DNA from: CAZRUM01 sp964603435
GTDB lineage: Bacteria > Patescibacteriota > Patescibacteriia > Magasanikbacterales > UBA922
Direction: 5' to 3'
Length of the DNA: 13,980 bases
Assembly: GCA_964603435.1 (NCBI GenBank)
Contig: CAZRUM010000027.1
Coordinates: forward strand, 1-13,980
Shown here one piece after another: positions 5,612 through 11,098 of this stretch. Position 1 is the stretch's first letter. The number at the start of each line of letters is the position of its first letter. The translations under genes and the position numbers were made by a program. The notes under the pieces were generated by a model. That model had not been told where the DNA came from, ran no database searches, and was given only the letters and a program-made list of their open reading frames with translations.

Positions 5612-6664
5612 TTATTCTACTACTTCTTCTACAGAATCTTCTTCTGTTTCTATCACGATTGGTTCATCCACTTCTATAACTTCTTCTTCAGATAATAAAT
5701 CTGCAAATGGATTTGGGATATCAATTAAAATTTTGATATCAGCATTTTTAAATTGATCATCCATGAAAGCAAAGTAATCACCAGTCTGTCTTTTCTCCAT
5801 TACTTGTACGATATGAAAACCGTAGGCAGTCTGAACTAACTCTTCTTTTAATTCACCTGCTTCTAGAGCAAAGACTGCATTCTCAAATTCTGGTACCATT
5901 TCACTTCTACCAAACCAACCTAAATCTCCACCAGTGTCTTTTGTACCATCAGATCCATATTCAGCTGCTAAAGTAGCAAAATCTTCACCATCTTTAATCC
6001 TTTGTAGTACTCCTTGAGCTCTTTCTTTTACAACTTCGTTGTTCTCATCTTCACTAGTTAAAAATAGAATATGTCTAGCACTAATTTCTTCAGTCAAATA
6101 TTTTTCATCAAGATTTTCGGCCTCTTCATTAGCAAAAGCTTCTTGTAATTTTTGTTCTAATAAAATTGGCTCTCCAACTTTTTTCATGTATTTATCTAGA
6201 TTCCAACCGTATTTATCCATAAGTTCAGTTTCGGCTGTTTCTTCATCAGGAAATTGTGATAGCAAGGTCTGTTTAAATTCTTCCAAACCTTCATCGTCTA
6301 TTTCTACATTGTATTCCTTAGCATTTTTAGCAATCAGTTTATTGGCTACCAGACGACTGATAACTTGATTGGAAATTTCGTCTTCACCTGGACTTGGTAC
6401 TTCTGGAGTTTTTTCATAAAAATTGTTCAAGGTCTTTACATCTTCAATATACTCAGTGTACAGAACCTTCATACCATTCACTTTGGCAGCTGGTAAGTTT
6501 AAAACCTTAGCAACAGACAATGCAAAACCACTTTGTGAAACTTTCTTAGTTTCTTTGATACCCACACCTGCAGTAATTAGCAAACCTACAACGAGTATAG
6601 AAACAACTCCGTAGGTAAACATTTTGACAGGATTTACCTCTTGTGTTTTCTTTTTTTCTTCCAT
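5612..6664 (-). CDS. Membrane-anchored PpiC/SurA-type peptidyl-prolyl isomerase
   Basis: A 350-residue foldase. A short basic N-terminus is followed by one membrane helix at about residues 14-35 (FTYGVVSILVVGLLITAGVG), acting as a signal anchor. Next comes an alpha-helical SurA_N-like chaperone region (about 60-185) and a parvulin domain at about 193-296 with ARHILF, FATLAAEYGSDG, GGDLGWFGRSEMVPEFENAVF and GFHIVQV. The C-terminal 25 residues are strongly acidic. It should catalyse prolyl isomerisation and assist folding of exported proteins on the outer face of the membrane. It follows the FtsB-like gene by 57 bases that contain a small hairpin, and is followed by a terminator. A lipobox is not seen, so it is not a PrsA-type lipoprotein. 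Confidence 0.88.
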   Translation of the reverse strand: MEEKKKTQEVNPVKMFTYGVVSILVVGLLITAGVGIKETKKVSQSGFALSVAKVLNLPAAKVNGMKVLYTEYIEDVKTLNNFYEKTPEVPSPGEDEISNQVISRLVANKLIAKNAKEYNVEIDDEGLEEFKQTLLSQFPDEETAETELMDKYGWNLDKYMKKVGEPILLEQKLQEAFANEEAENLDEKYLTEEISARHILFLTSEDENNEVVKERAQGVLQRIKDGEDFATLAAEYGSDGTKDTGGDLGWFGRSEMVPEFENAVFALEAGELKEELVQTAYGFHIVQVMEKRQTGDYFAFMDDQFKNADIKILIDIPNPFADLLSEEEVIEVDEPIVIETEEDSVEEVVE

Positions 6665-6686
6665 ATATAATATTAATTATTATTTT

Positions 6687-6711
6687 GCCAGCTAAATTTT
6701 ATAGTGCTGGC
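6687..6711. other. Intergenic hairpin between the FtsB-like and PpiC genes
   Basis: Perfect 6-bp stem GCCAGC/GCTGGC with a 13-base AT-rich loop and no T-run on either strand. It is therefore not a standard terminator. It may affect processing or expression balance between the two genes. Confidence 0.4.
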
Positions 6712-6721
6712 TGATTATAGT

Positions 6722-7123
6722 TTATTTAATTTGATGCTGGGTGAAATAATACCACCATTTGACTGGGTTTGACAAGTAAATTTCATCCACAGGCTTCCCA
6801 ACCTCTCTTTTCATTTTTGGTAATAATCCATCCACTACCACTACATTTTCTCCTGGACGTTTCATATTTAGCTCTGTTCTGGCTTTTTCTTCTACAAAAG
6901 CAGGTGAAGTCACGTATTTTAATATCTCCAAAGACTCAAGTTTTTTTCTTTCTAAACTTTTGACTTCACTTTGCAAGGCCCTTATCTCTTCTTTTACTTT
7001 AAAATCCTGATAGTAAGCTCTAGCATAACCAAGTGCGACAAGAACTGCAATAATAAAAGCCACCAACAAAAACATGCGTGATGCAAAAAATCGCCTGACA
7101 AGTGATTGTTCTTGACGCTTCAT
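6722..7123 (-). CDS. FtsB/DivIC-like septum formation initiator protein
   Basis: A 133-residue bitopic protein: basic cytoplasmic N-terminus, one membrane helix at about residues 14-33 (FLLVAFIIAVLVALGYA), then a heptad-rich coiled coil (about 38-68, VKEEIRALQSEVKSLERKKL). The family's conserved tail pattern follows, YVTSPAFVEEKARTELNMKRPGE. FtsB/DivIC proteins bind FtsL and FtsQ/DivIB and activate the septal FtsWI synthase. Location in a run with ftsEX supports a division role. The leader contains a large imperfect palindrome (7127-7188), so expression may be controlled. FtsL-type proteins are similar in layout, but the conserved C-terminal pattern fits FtsB/DivIC better. Confidence 0.85.
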   Translation of the reverse strand: MKRQEQSLVRRFFASRMFLLVAFIIAVLVALGYARAYYQDFKVKEEIRALQSEVKSLERKKLESLEILKYVTSPAFVEEKARTELNMKRPGENVVVVDGLLPKMKREVGKPVDEIYLSNPVKWWYYFTQHQIK

Positions 7124-7126
7124 AAA

Positions 7127-7188
7127 GCATTGATTTAGACTGATTTAAACAGAAATAATAATCAGTACAAATCTGTTTTAATCAATGC
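7127..7188. promoter_or_regulatory. Large imperfect palindrome in the leader of the FtsB-like gene
   Basis: Outer arms GCATTGATT (7127-7135) and AATCAATGC (7180-7188) pair over 9 bp. Inner arms AAACAGA (7147-7153) and TCTGTTT (7172-7178) pair over 7 bp. A third pair ACTGATT (7139-7145) and AATCAGT (7160-7166) crosses the inner one. The whole lies between a -10 element and the start codon, ending 3 bases before the ATG. It could be a protein operator or an RNA fold with exclusive alternatives. Confidence 0.5.
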
Positions 7189-7190
7189 AT

Positions 7191-7196
7191 ATTATA
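7191..7196 (-). promoter_or_regulatory. -10 element of the FtsB-like gene
   Basis: Minus-strand TGT followed by TATAAT, an extended -10; the -35 region is weak (TTTTGT at 17 bases). Predicted start near 7184, inside the palindrome. Confidence 0.5.
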
Positions 7197-7245
7197 ACAC
7201 ACAATCACAAAACACAAAACACAGACCACATAACAATTTAAATAA

Positions 7246-7269
7246 CAAAAAAACACCCTTTCAAGATGT
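7246..7269 (-). terminator. Terminator after the PH-domain gene
   Basis: Minus-strand stem ACATCTT/AGGGTGT (two G-U) with a GAA loop, followed by seven T. It lies 58 bases after the PH-domain gene stop and separates it from the FtsB-like promoter. Confidence 0.55.
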
Positions 7270-7327
7270 ATTTTTTTGATAATTTCGCAATTCGTAAATT
7301 CGTACAGATTCGAAATTAGAATGTATT

Positions 7328-7960
7328 TTATTCTTCTTCACTCTCTTCCAAAACCTTCATTCTTTTCCGCAAAACCTTTTTTACCCTCATTAGTTCTGGA
7401 AGCTCCAGTTCATAAAGTTTGTCTATTATTACTTCGGCCACGTCATCAGAAAAATCATGTGAGTATCTAGCCATATATCTATCGCGCAGTTCCATTATTT
7501 CTTCTTGCAGATAAGTCGGTTGTTTTATTTTATCTACCACCACCTGAACCTTACCATTGCCAGATTGAATTGTCACATCTCCATAACGAAAAACCGTACC
7601 AAACACACCGCTAATTTTCCCCATTACATCTTCCATTTGGTCATAAGGAATATTGGAAACAATCTTTTCAAAAAAACCTCGCTGATCAAAATCTATTATT
7701 TTATGGGTAGTGATAATAAAAACATTTCTCTTCCAGACAAATACGGTTCTGGTTAACAATAAAAATCCTAAAACCAAAGGCACAAAAAATAAAGCCTGCC
7801 CCCACCAACCATGCTGGAATAACCAAAACATAAAAAAGAAAGGTACCACAACTAATACAAAACTAAAAACCCAGCCCCAAAAAAATGTCAAAGCATAACG
7901 ACGAATCACACTAATTATTTTTTCGTTTTCTTTTAGTTTAATTTTATTTTCTATATTCAT
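7328..7960 (-). CDS. PH-domain (bPH2/YdbS-like) two-helix membrane protein
   Basis: A 210-residue protein with two membrane helices at about residues 24-48 and 53-70, followed by a bacterial PH-like (DUF304/bPH2) domain. The domain core VFIITTHKIIDFDQRGFFEKIVSNIPYDQ is typical of YdbS-like proteins, whose exact role is unknown. The C-terminal 65 residues are charged and helical, ending in an acidic tail (EESEEE), and are not part of the standard domain. Its start is unsupported by a Shine-Dalgarno sequence. It is divergent from the plus-strand membrane-protein gene, sharing a 121-base intergenic region, and has its own terminator, so it is probably a single-gene unit upstream of the division genes. 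Confidence 0.8.
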   Translation of the reverse strand: MNIENKIKLKENEKIISVIRRYALTFFWGWVFSFVLVVVPFFFMFWLFQHGWWGQALFFVPLVLGFLLLTRTVFVWKRNVFIITTHKIIDFDQRGFFEKIVSNIPYDQMEDVMGKISGVFGTVFRYGDVTIQSGNGKVQVVVDKIKQPTYLQEEIMELRDRYMARYSHDFSDDVAEVIIDKLYELELPELMRVKKVLRKRMKVLEESEEE

Positions 7961-7972
7961 AGCTTTTTAAAC

Positions 7973-8001
7973 TTGACTTTTTCCCCTATTTATAATACTA
8001 T
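7973..8001 (+). promoter_or_regulatory. Promoter of the plus-strand membrane-protein gene
   Basis: -35 TTGACT (7973-7978), 17-base spacer, -10 TACTAT (7996-8001). Start predicted near 8008, leaving a leader of about 74 nt. The same -10 hexamer precedes the structured RNA at 10069. Confidence 0.65.
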
Positions 8002-8022
8002 TTTTATAGGCCCTTTGCAAAC

Positions 8023-8059
8023 AACATCTTAAATCGTGATATACGCGACAAAAGATGTT
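8023..8059 (+). promoter_or_regulatory. Leader hairpin before the plus-strand membrane-protein gene
   Basis: AACATCTT (8023-8030) pairs with AAGATGTT (8052-8059), with a further TCG/CGA or CGT/ACG pairing inside. It ends 11 bases before the ribosome binding site GGAGGA (8071-8076). Confidence 0.5.
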
Positions 8060-8081
8060 TACGGAATCCTGGAGGAACAAA

Positions 8082-8612
8082 ATGTCTCCCAAGCACATCC
8101 ACACAGCAACTATACTGTTGGGAACACTCTTCGGTAGCCTAGGCTATCTCATCGCTTGTGTCATCTACTCCTCCTCTCTTACCGGAAGTGGGGAGGGTGT
8201 TGTAAGCATTGAGATTGCCCTCAATGTGAAAACCCTAGCCTTTGGATTGTTCAGCGGAGTACTGCCAGCCATACTTTTATCAGTGCTTGTCTGCTACATG
8301 AACAGAGACCTACCAGGTATTTCACACTTGTCTGGTGGTATTTCTATCCGCGACGTACTGATCTCCATAGGTGCTACGCTGGCTTTGTTGATTGTCGTCG
8401 TAGTCATTTTCACTGTCGGAAGTCCCAAACTCGACCCTGATGATGACTTCATCTCCATCAACCTCATAGGCTTCTTTGCTACCTTGCCTGCAAGTTTAAT
8501 CGGGAGCATAATTACTGCACAGATTCTCGTGGCGATTCGACGAGAAAACCAAGCGATCTTCAAATCTGAAGTGAAAAGATCACACAGAAGAAAAGGTCGA
8601 CCGCGCCAATAG
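8082..8612 (+). CDS. Unrecognised small membrane protein, four predicted helices
   Basis: I do not recognise this protein. The frame opens at 8055, but the better start is the ATG at 8082 (MSPKHIHTATILLG), which has a strong ribosome binding site GGAGGA six bases upstream; this gives 176 residues. Four hydrophobic helices are visible near residues 8-29, 49-74, 92-113 and 130-153, with an acidic loop containing LDPDDD between helices 3 and 4 and a strongly basic tail (KRSHRRKGRPRQ). The N-terminal helices have small-residue packing (LFGSLGYLIA). GC content is near 50%, far above its neighbours, and codon choice differs. It is the only protein gene on the plus strand, with its own promoter, leader hairpin and terminator. 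Acquisition from elsewhere is plausible. Confidence 0.7.
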   Translation: MSPKHIHTATILLGTLFGSLGYLIACVIYSSSLTGSGEGVVSIEIALNVKTLAFGLFSGVLPAILLSVLVCYMNRDLPGISHLSGGISIRDVLISIGATLALLIVVVVIFTVGSPKLDPDDDFISINLIGFFATLPASLIGSIITAQILVAIRRENQAIFKSEVKRSHRRKGRPRQ

Positions 8613-8621
8613 ACAAATCAA

Positions 8622-8656
8622 GGAGAACCCGGGCAGTAATCCCCACCGCTGTCCGT
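8622..8656 (+). other. Hairpin in the 3' untranslated region of the plus-strand gene
   Basis: CGGGCAG pairs with CTGTCCG (one G-U) around a C-rich loop, ten bases after the stop codon, with the same raised GC as the gene. No T-run follows, so it is not itself a terminator. Confidence 0.35.
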
Positions 8657-8696
8657 TCCATTCCCTTATATTTTATATAATAAAATTTAGAGGAAT

Positions 8697-8729
8697 AAAA
8701 ATAACCCCGATTTAATCGGGGTTATTTTA
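8697..8729. terminator. Two-way terminator between the plus-strand gene and the Mur ligase
   Basis: Perfect stem AAAATAACCCCGAT/ATCGGGGTTATTTT with a small loop. It serves both converging genes. The Mur ligase stop codon (8722-8724) lies within the stem. Confidence 0.85.
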
Positions 8730-9984
8730 TTTCTAGAGCATTTCTTACTTTTTCCCTATCATCCCACTCAACCATCTTACCACCAGCCAGACACATTTTT
8801 TGTTCGCTTCCCTTGCCTGTAACGAGAATCAAATCTCCTTCTTTTGCAATCTCTACGGATTTTTTAATAGCATCTCCCCTATCTAAAATTTTATATAAAT
8901 CTTTATCTAGAACTTTCCCTGTTTTTTCTACCGCATCTGCCACATCATTAATTATCTCCATTGGATCATCATCGTAAGGATCTTCATCTGTCACAATACA
9001 AATATCTGCATTTTTTCCTACAAACTCACCCACACTAAAACGACGTTCCTTATCTCTACCCCCACCAGTAGAGCCAAAAACATGAATAACACGTTTTGGT
9101 TTCAATAATTCAACTACCCCATACAAAGCTTTTATAGCTTTTGGTTCGAAGGCATAATCGACAATAACTTGAAAACCAAGCTTTTCAGCCTCACTAATAA
9201 ATTCAATTCTTCCTGGAGGAGGCTGCAATTTTACAATAGTATTTTGAATATCTTGCCAAGGCATATCCATCGTTCTAACAATATTTATAACTGTTATTAA
9301 ATTTTCAATATTATGCTCCCCAAATAATGGTGCACTAAATTTATACCCCTCATATTCAAAATTTAAACCTTCTTTTGATACATTATAACTATTTTGAGGT
9401 GTATGAAATTTGATTTTTTGTTCAAAATTATATTGTAAAAACTCATCAGCATATTCACTTTCACCATTTACAATGGCAATCTTACCATTATTTTTTCTTT
9501 TACACTTGGAAACATATTTAAAAATATCCAACTTAGCTTTTTTATAATTTTCAAAACTACCGTGTGACTCGATGTGCTCTGGATAAAGATTGGTCAAAGC
9601 CATGATGTCATAATTTATAAATCTATGCCTATATTGTAGACGACCTTCGGAAGTTGTTTCAACTATAGCAATATCACATTTTTTATCTACCATCTCACGC
9701 AAATACTTTTGAATCTTTGTACGACCAAGCATTGTCATTTTTTGATCATTGAGTTTTTCTTCACCAGCTACATAAAAATCAACAGTAGAAAGTGAACCAA
9801 CCTTATAATCAGCAGATTCCAAAACTTGACGCAAAAAATGAATCACACTAGATTTTCCAGTAGTACCAGTAATACCGATTACTAACATTTCTTTTGATGG
9901 ATACTTATATTTAAAAGCTCCATACCAAGCATAGAAAAAATGTAGCGAGTTTCTTAATTTTTTAGGGATTAGTTTTTTAATCAT
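8722..9984 (-). CDS. MurE-like Mur ligase, short N-terminus, altered substrate motif
   Basis: ATP-dependent amide ligase of the Mur family, closest in motif order to MurE. I start it at the ATG 9982-9984 (420 residues); a TTG further upstream lies in the promoter. P-loop GTTGKSS (residues 40-46, with Thr where GTNGKT is usual), TNLYPEHIESHG (131-142), a central-to-C-terminal linker with PPPGRIEF, VDYAFEP (275-281, usually VDYAHTP), FGSTGGGRDKER (303-314), DEDPYDDDP (333-341) where MurE has DNPR-type residues, and GKGSEQ (390-395). The N-terminal domain that binds the UDP part is almost absent. It probably adds an amino acid to a muramyl precursor, but the added residue cannot be read from these motifs. 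The leader is only about 4 nt. Confidence 0.82.
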   Translation of the reverse strand: MIKKLIPKKLRNSLHFFYAWYGAFKYKYPSKEMLVIGITGTTGKSSVIHFLRQVLESADYKVGSLSTVDFYVAGEEKLNDQKMTMLGRTKIQKYLREMVDKKCDIAIVETTSEGRLQYRHRFINYDIMALTNLYPEHIESHGSFENYKKAKLDIFKYVSKCKRKNNGKIAIVNGESEYADEFLQYNFEQKIKFHTPQNSYNVSKEGLNFEYEGYKFSAPLFGEHNIENLITVINIVRTMDMPWQDIQNTIVKLQPPPGRIEFISEAEKLGFQVIVDYAFEPKAIKALYGVVELLKPKRVIHVFGSTGGGRDKERRFSVGEFVGKNADICIVTDEDPYDDDPMEIINDVADAVEKTGKVLDKDLYKILDRGDAIKKSVEIAKEGDLILVTGKGSEQKMCLAGGKMVEWDDREKVRNALEIK

Positions 9985-9994
9985 ATATAAACAT

Positions 9995-10023
9995 AGTTTA
10001 CCTAAAAAATAGCCTTTTTGCAA
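9995..10023 (-). promoter_or_regulatory. Promoter of the Mur ligase gene, near-leaderless
   Basis: Minus strand -35 TTGCAA (10018-10023), 17-base spacer, -10 TAAACT (9995-10000). Start predicted near 9988, four bases before the ATG. The -10 matches that of the exonuclease operon. Confidence 0.6.
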
Positions 10024-10031
10024 CTCAAGAC

Positions 10032-10060
10032 TTTACAAAACATAAAAAATAACATACTAT
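10032..10060 (+). promoter_or_regulatory. Promoter of the structured RNA
   Basis: -35 TTTACA (10032-10037), 17-base spacer, -10 TACTAT (10055-10060). The predicted start (10066-10067) falls two or three bases before the terminal stem of the RNA. Confidence 0.7.
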
Positions 10061-10065
10061 AATAA

Positions 10066-10262
10066 GAACGTGGCAACCTTCCTTATCTGCTCATATCGAC
10101 CAAAAAGGTTAAGGGCTGGGCCCCCAAACCCCGCCTGTCGAGATTACTTCCCCACTTCTATGGTGAAATGATCTGGCACAGCCCAGAACCAACGCCGCCA
10201 GGTTGTTGGCTCGATGGTCATTTCTTATATGCACAAGGGTGGTTGCCACGCCCACCCTTCAA
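10066..10262 (+). ncRNA. Structured non-coding RNA of unknown class
   Basis: A perfect terminal stem CGTGGCAACC (10069-10078) / GGTTGCCACG (10241-10250) closes 182 nt and is extended by CCTT/AAGG. Inside, GGTT and GGGCTG pair with AACC and CAGCCC around a small AA/AG loop, CCAC/GGTG makes a hairpin, and CCAAC/GTTGG makes another. TCGAG and CTCGA could form a pseudoknot. GC is well above the surroundings. A promoter with 17-base spacing ends exactly before it, and a strong hairpin terminator follows, so the plus strand is transcribed. I see none of the conserved cores of tmRNA, RNase P, SRP RNA or a tRNA; 6S RNA is possible in length and overall shape but not in sequence. No convincing reading frame exists on the plus strand. 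Confidence 0.7.
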
Positions 10263-10309
10263 CATAACAAAACTCCCTTCGATATAATATCGGAGGGAGT
10301 TTTGTTATG
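10263..10309. terminator. Long hairpin terminator after the structured RNA
   Basis: A 16-bp perfect stem CATAACAAAACTCCCT/AGGGAGTTTTGTTATG, with an inner CGATA/TATCG stem after one mismatch. The T-rich lower stem on both strands suits two-way termination. Confidence 0.75.
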
Positions 10310-10315
10310 CTTTGC

Positions 10316-10472
10316 TTGTCATCCTGAATTCTGCAAGAAATGAAAGGTCCCTTTTTGGTGAGTGGGTATCTCTTAATTTACAAATACTATTTTAATGCAT
10401 TGGGTTTGTGCGTTGAAAAGGGATTCTTCCACTTCTCCTTCACTGCGTTCAGAATCAGTGTCAGAATGACAA
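10316..10472. repeat. MITE-like element with GTCATYCTGA inverted ends
   Basis: Left end TTGTCATCCTGA (10316-10327) and right end TCAGAATGACAA (10461-10472) are inverted copies with one difference. Similar internal sequences follow each end (GAAAGGTCCC and, reversed, GAAGAATCCC). Interspersed repeats with a core related to GTCATTCTGAGCGAAG are common in many bacterial genomes. The 90 bases between hold no gene I can support. No coding capacity for a transposase. Confidence 0.6.
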
Positions 10473-10478
10473 AAAATT

Positions 10479-11057
10479 CTATTTACCTTCACGTAAGCTC
10501 AATTCATAAACTACACTCTCCAATTTATTTACTGCCCCTTTAGCTTGATCGAACTTGGTACGGAGATAACTAGTCAAATTAAATTGAATCAACTCACCAA
10601 TAATCTCTTGTCCCATTTCACTACATTTTTTAGCAGTTTTCACATCTTTATTTGTAGCGGCTTTTATTGCATAACGATAAAGCTCACCAGGTACATCACA
10701 CATGCCTGCTAGATAAATTTCTCCGTCTATTGGCAAGTCTTTAATCTCACCAATTTTTCCAGTTGTTATAAACTGATAAAACAACTTAGCTTCTACATAT
10801 TCTTCCAAACCAGCTTTGTAGGCTCCCTCTTTTTTTATATCTTCATCCTTTTTATATTTTTTATTAAGATCTTTAAAAATACCTTCTACCAGCTTTATTT
10901 TCTCCACAGCTTCTTTCTCATTGTCCCTGTGTAGGGCAAAAATGGCTCTTTTGGCGTGGTGTAGGGCCTCATTGGCTCTACCAATCACATCTCCACGGCG
11001 CTTGTGATAAGCGTGAAGATTAGTTTTTATTTTGTTTAGGTTACCTTTATTCAACAT
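10479..11057 (-). CDS. Translin-family protein
   Basis: A 192-residue, all-helical protein matching archaeal and bacterial translin-family proteins. It has an N-terminal basic helix with RRGDVIGRANEALHHAKRAIF, the central segment LEEYVEAKLFYQFITTGKI, then the family hallmark EIYLAGMCDVPGELYRYAI and a C-terminal helix with LRTKFDQAKGAVNKLE. Eukaryotic translin assembles into octamers that bind RNA and DNA and, with TRAX, cut RNA. The archaeal and CPR relatives are poorly studied and often lack evident catalytic residues. It starts 41 bases after the P-type ATPase stop codon, with a degenerate palindromic repeat in the gap, and is probably co-transcribed. Function here is inferred from the family only. 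Confidence 0.8.
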   Translation of the reverse strand: MLNKGNLNKIKTNLHAYHKRRGDVIGRANEALHHAKRAIFALHRDNEKEAVEKIKLVEGIFKDLNKKYKKDEDIKKEGAYKAGLEEYVEAKLFYQFITTGKIGEIKDLPIDGEIYLAGMCDVPGELYRYAIKAATNKDVKTAKKCSEMGQEIIGELIQFNLTSYLRTKFDQAKGAVNKLESVVYELSLREGK

Positions 11058-11060
11058 AAC

Positions 11061-11090
11061 AGTTATAAGTTATCAGCTATAAGCTGTAAG
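11061..11090. repeat. Degenerate tandem palindromic 10-mers
   Basis: AGTTATAAGT, then an AGCTATAAGC-type unit, each nearly self-complementary, fill the gap between the ATPase and translin genes and form the leader of the latter. Confidence 0.5.
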
Positions 11091-11098
11091 TAATTTAT

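Noticed and set aside
8055..8081. Earlier ATG for the plus-strand membrane protein
   Set aside because: It lies inside the leader hairpin with no ribosome binding site, whereas the ATG at 8082 is preceded at ideal distance by GGAGGA.
9985..10023. Upstream TTG start adding 13 residues to the Mur ligase
   Set aside because: The TTG is part of the predicted -35 element and no ribosome binding site precedes it; the ATG at 9982-9984 begins a family-like MIKKLIPKKLRN.
10144..10221. 25-codon minus-strand reading frame (starts MTIEPTTWRRWFW) within the structured RNA
   Set aside because: No ribosome binding site or promoter on that strand, and the region is explained by extensive pairing of the plus-strand transcript. 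Could be revisited if conserved.
10066..10262. Assignment of the structured RNA to 6S, SRP, RNase P or tmRNA
   Set aside because: None of the conserved core sequences I know for these could be found; length alone is compatible with 6S but insufficient for a call.
10340..10543. 67-codon plus-strand reading frame across the MITE-like repeat
   Set aside because: It runs through the repeat ends into the antisense of the translin gene and has no ribosome binding site.
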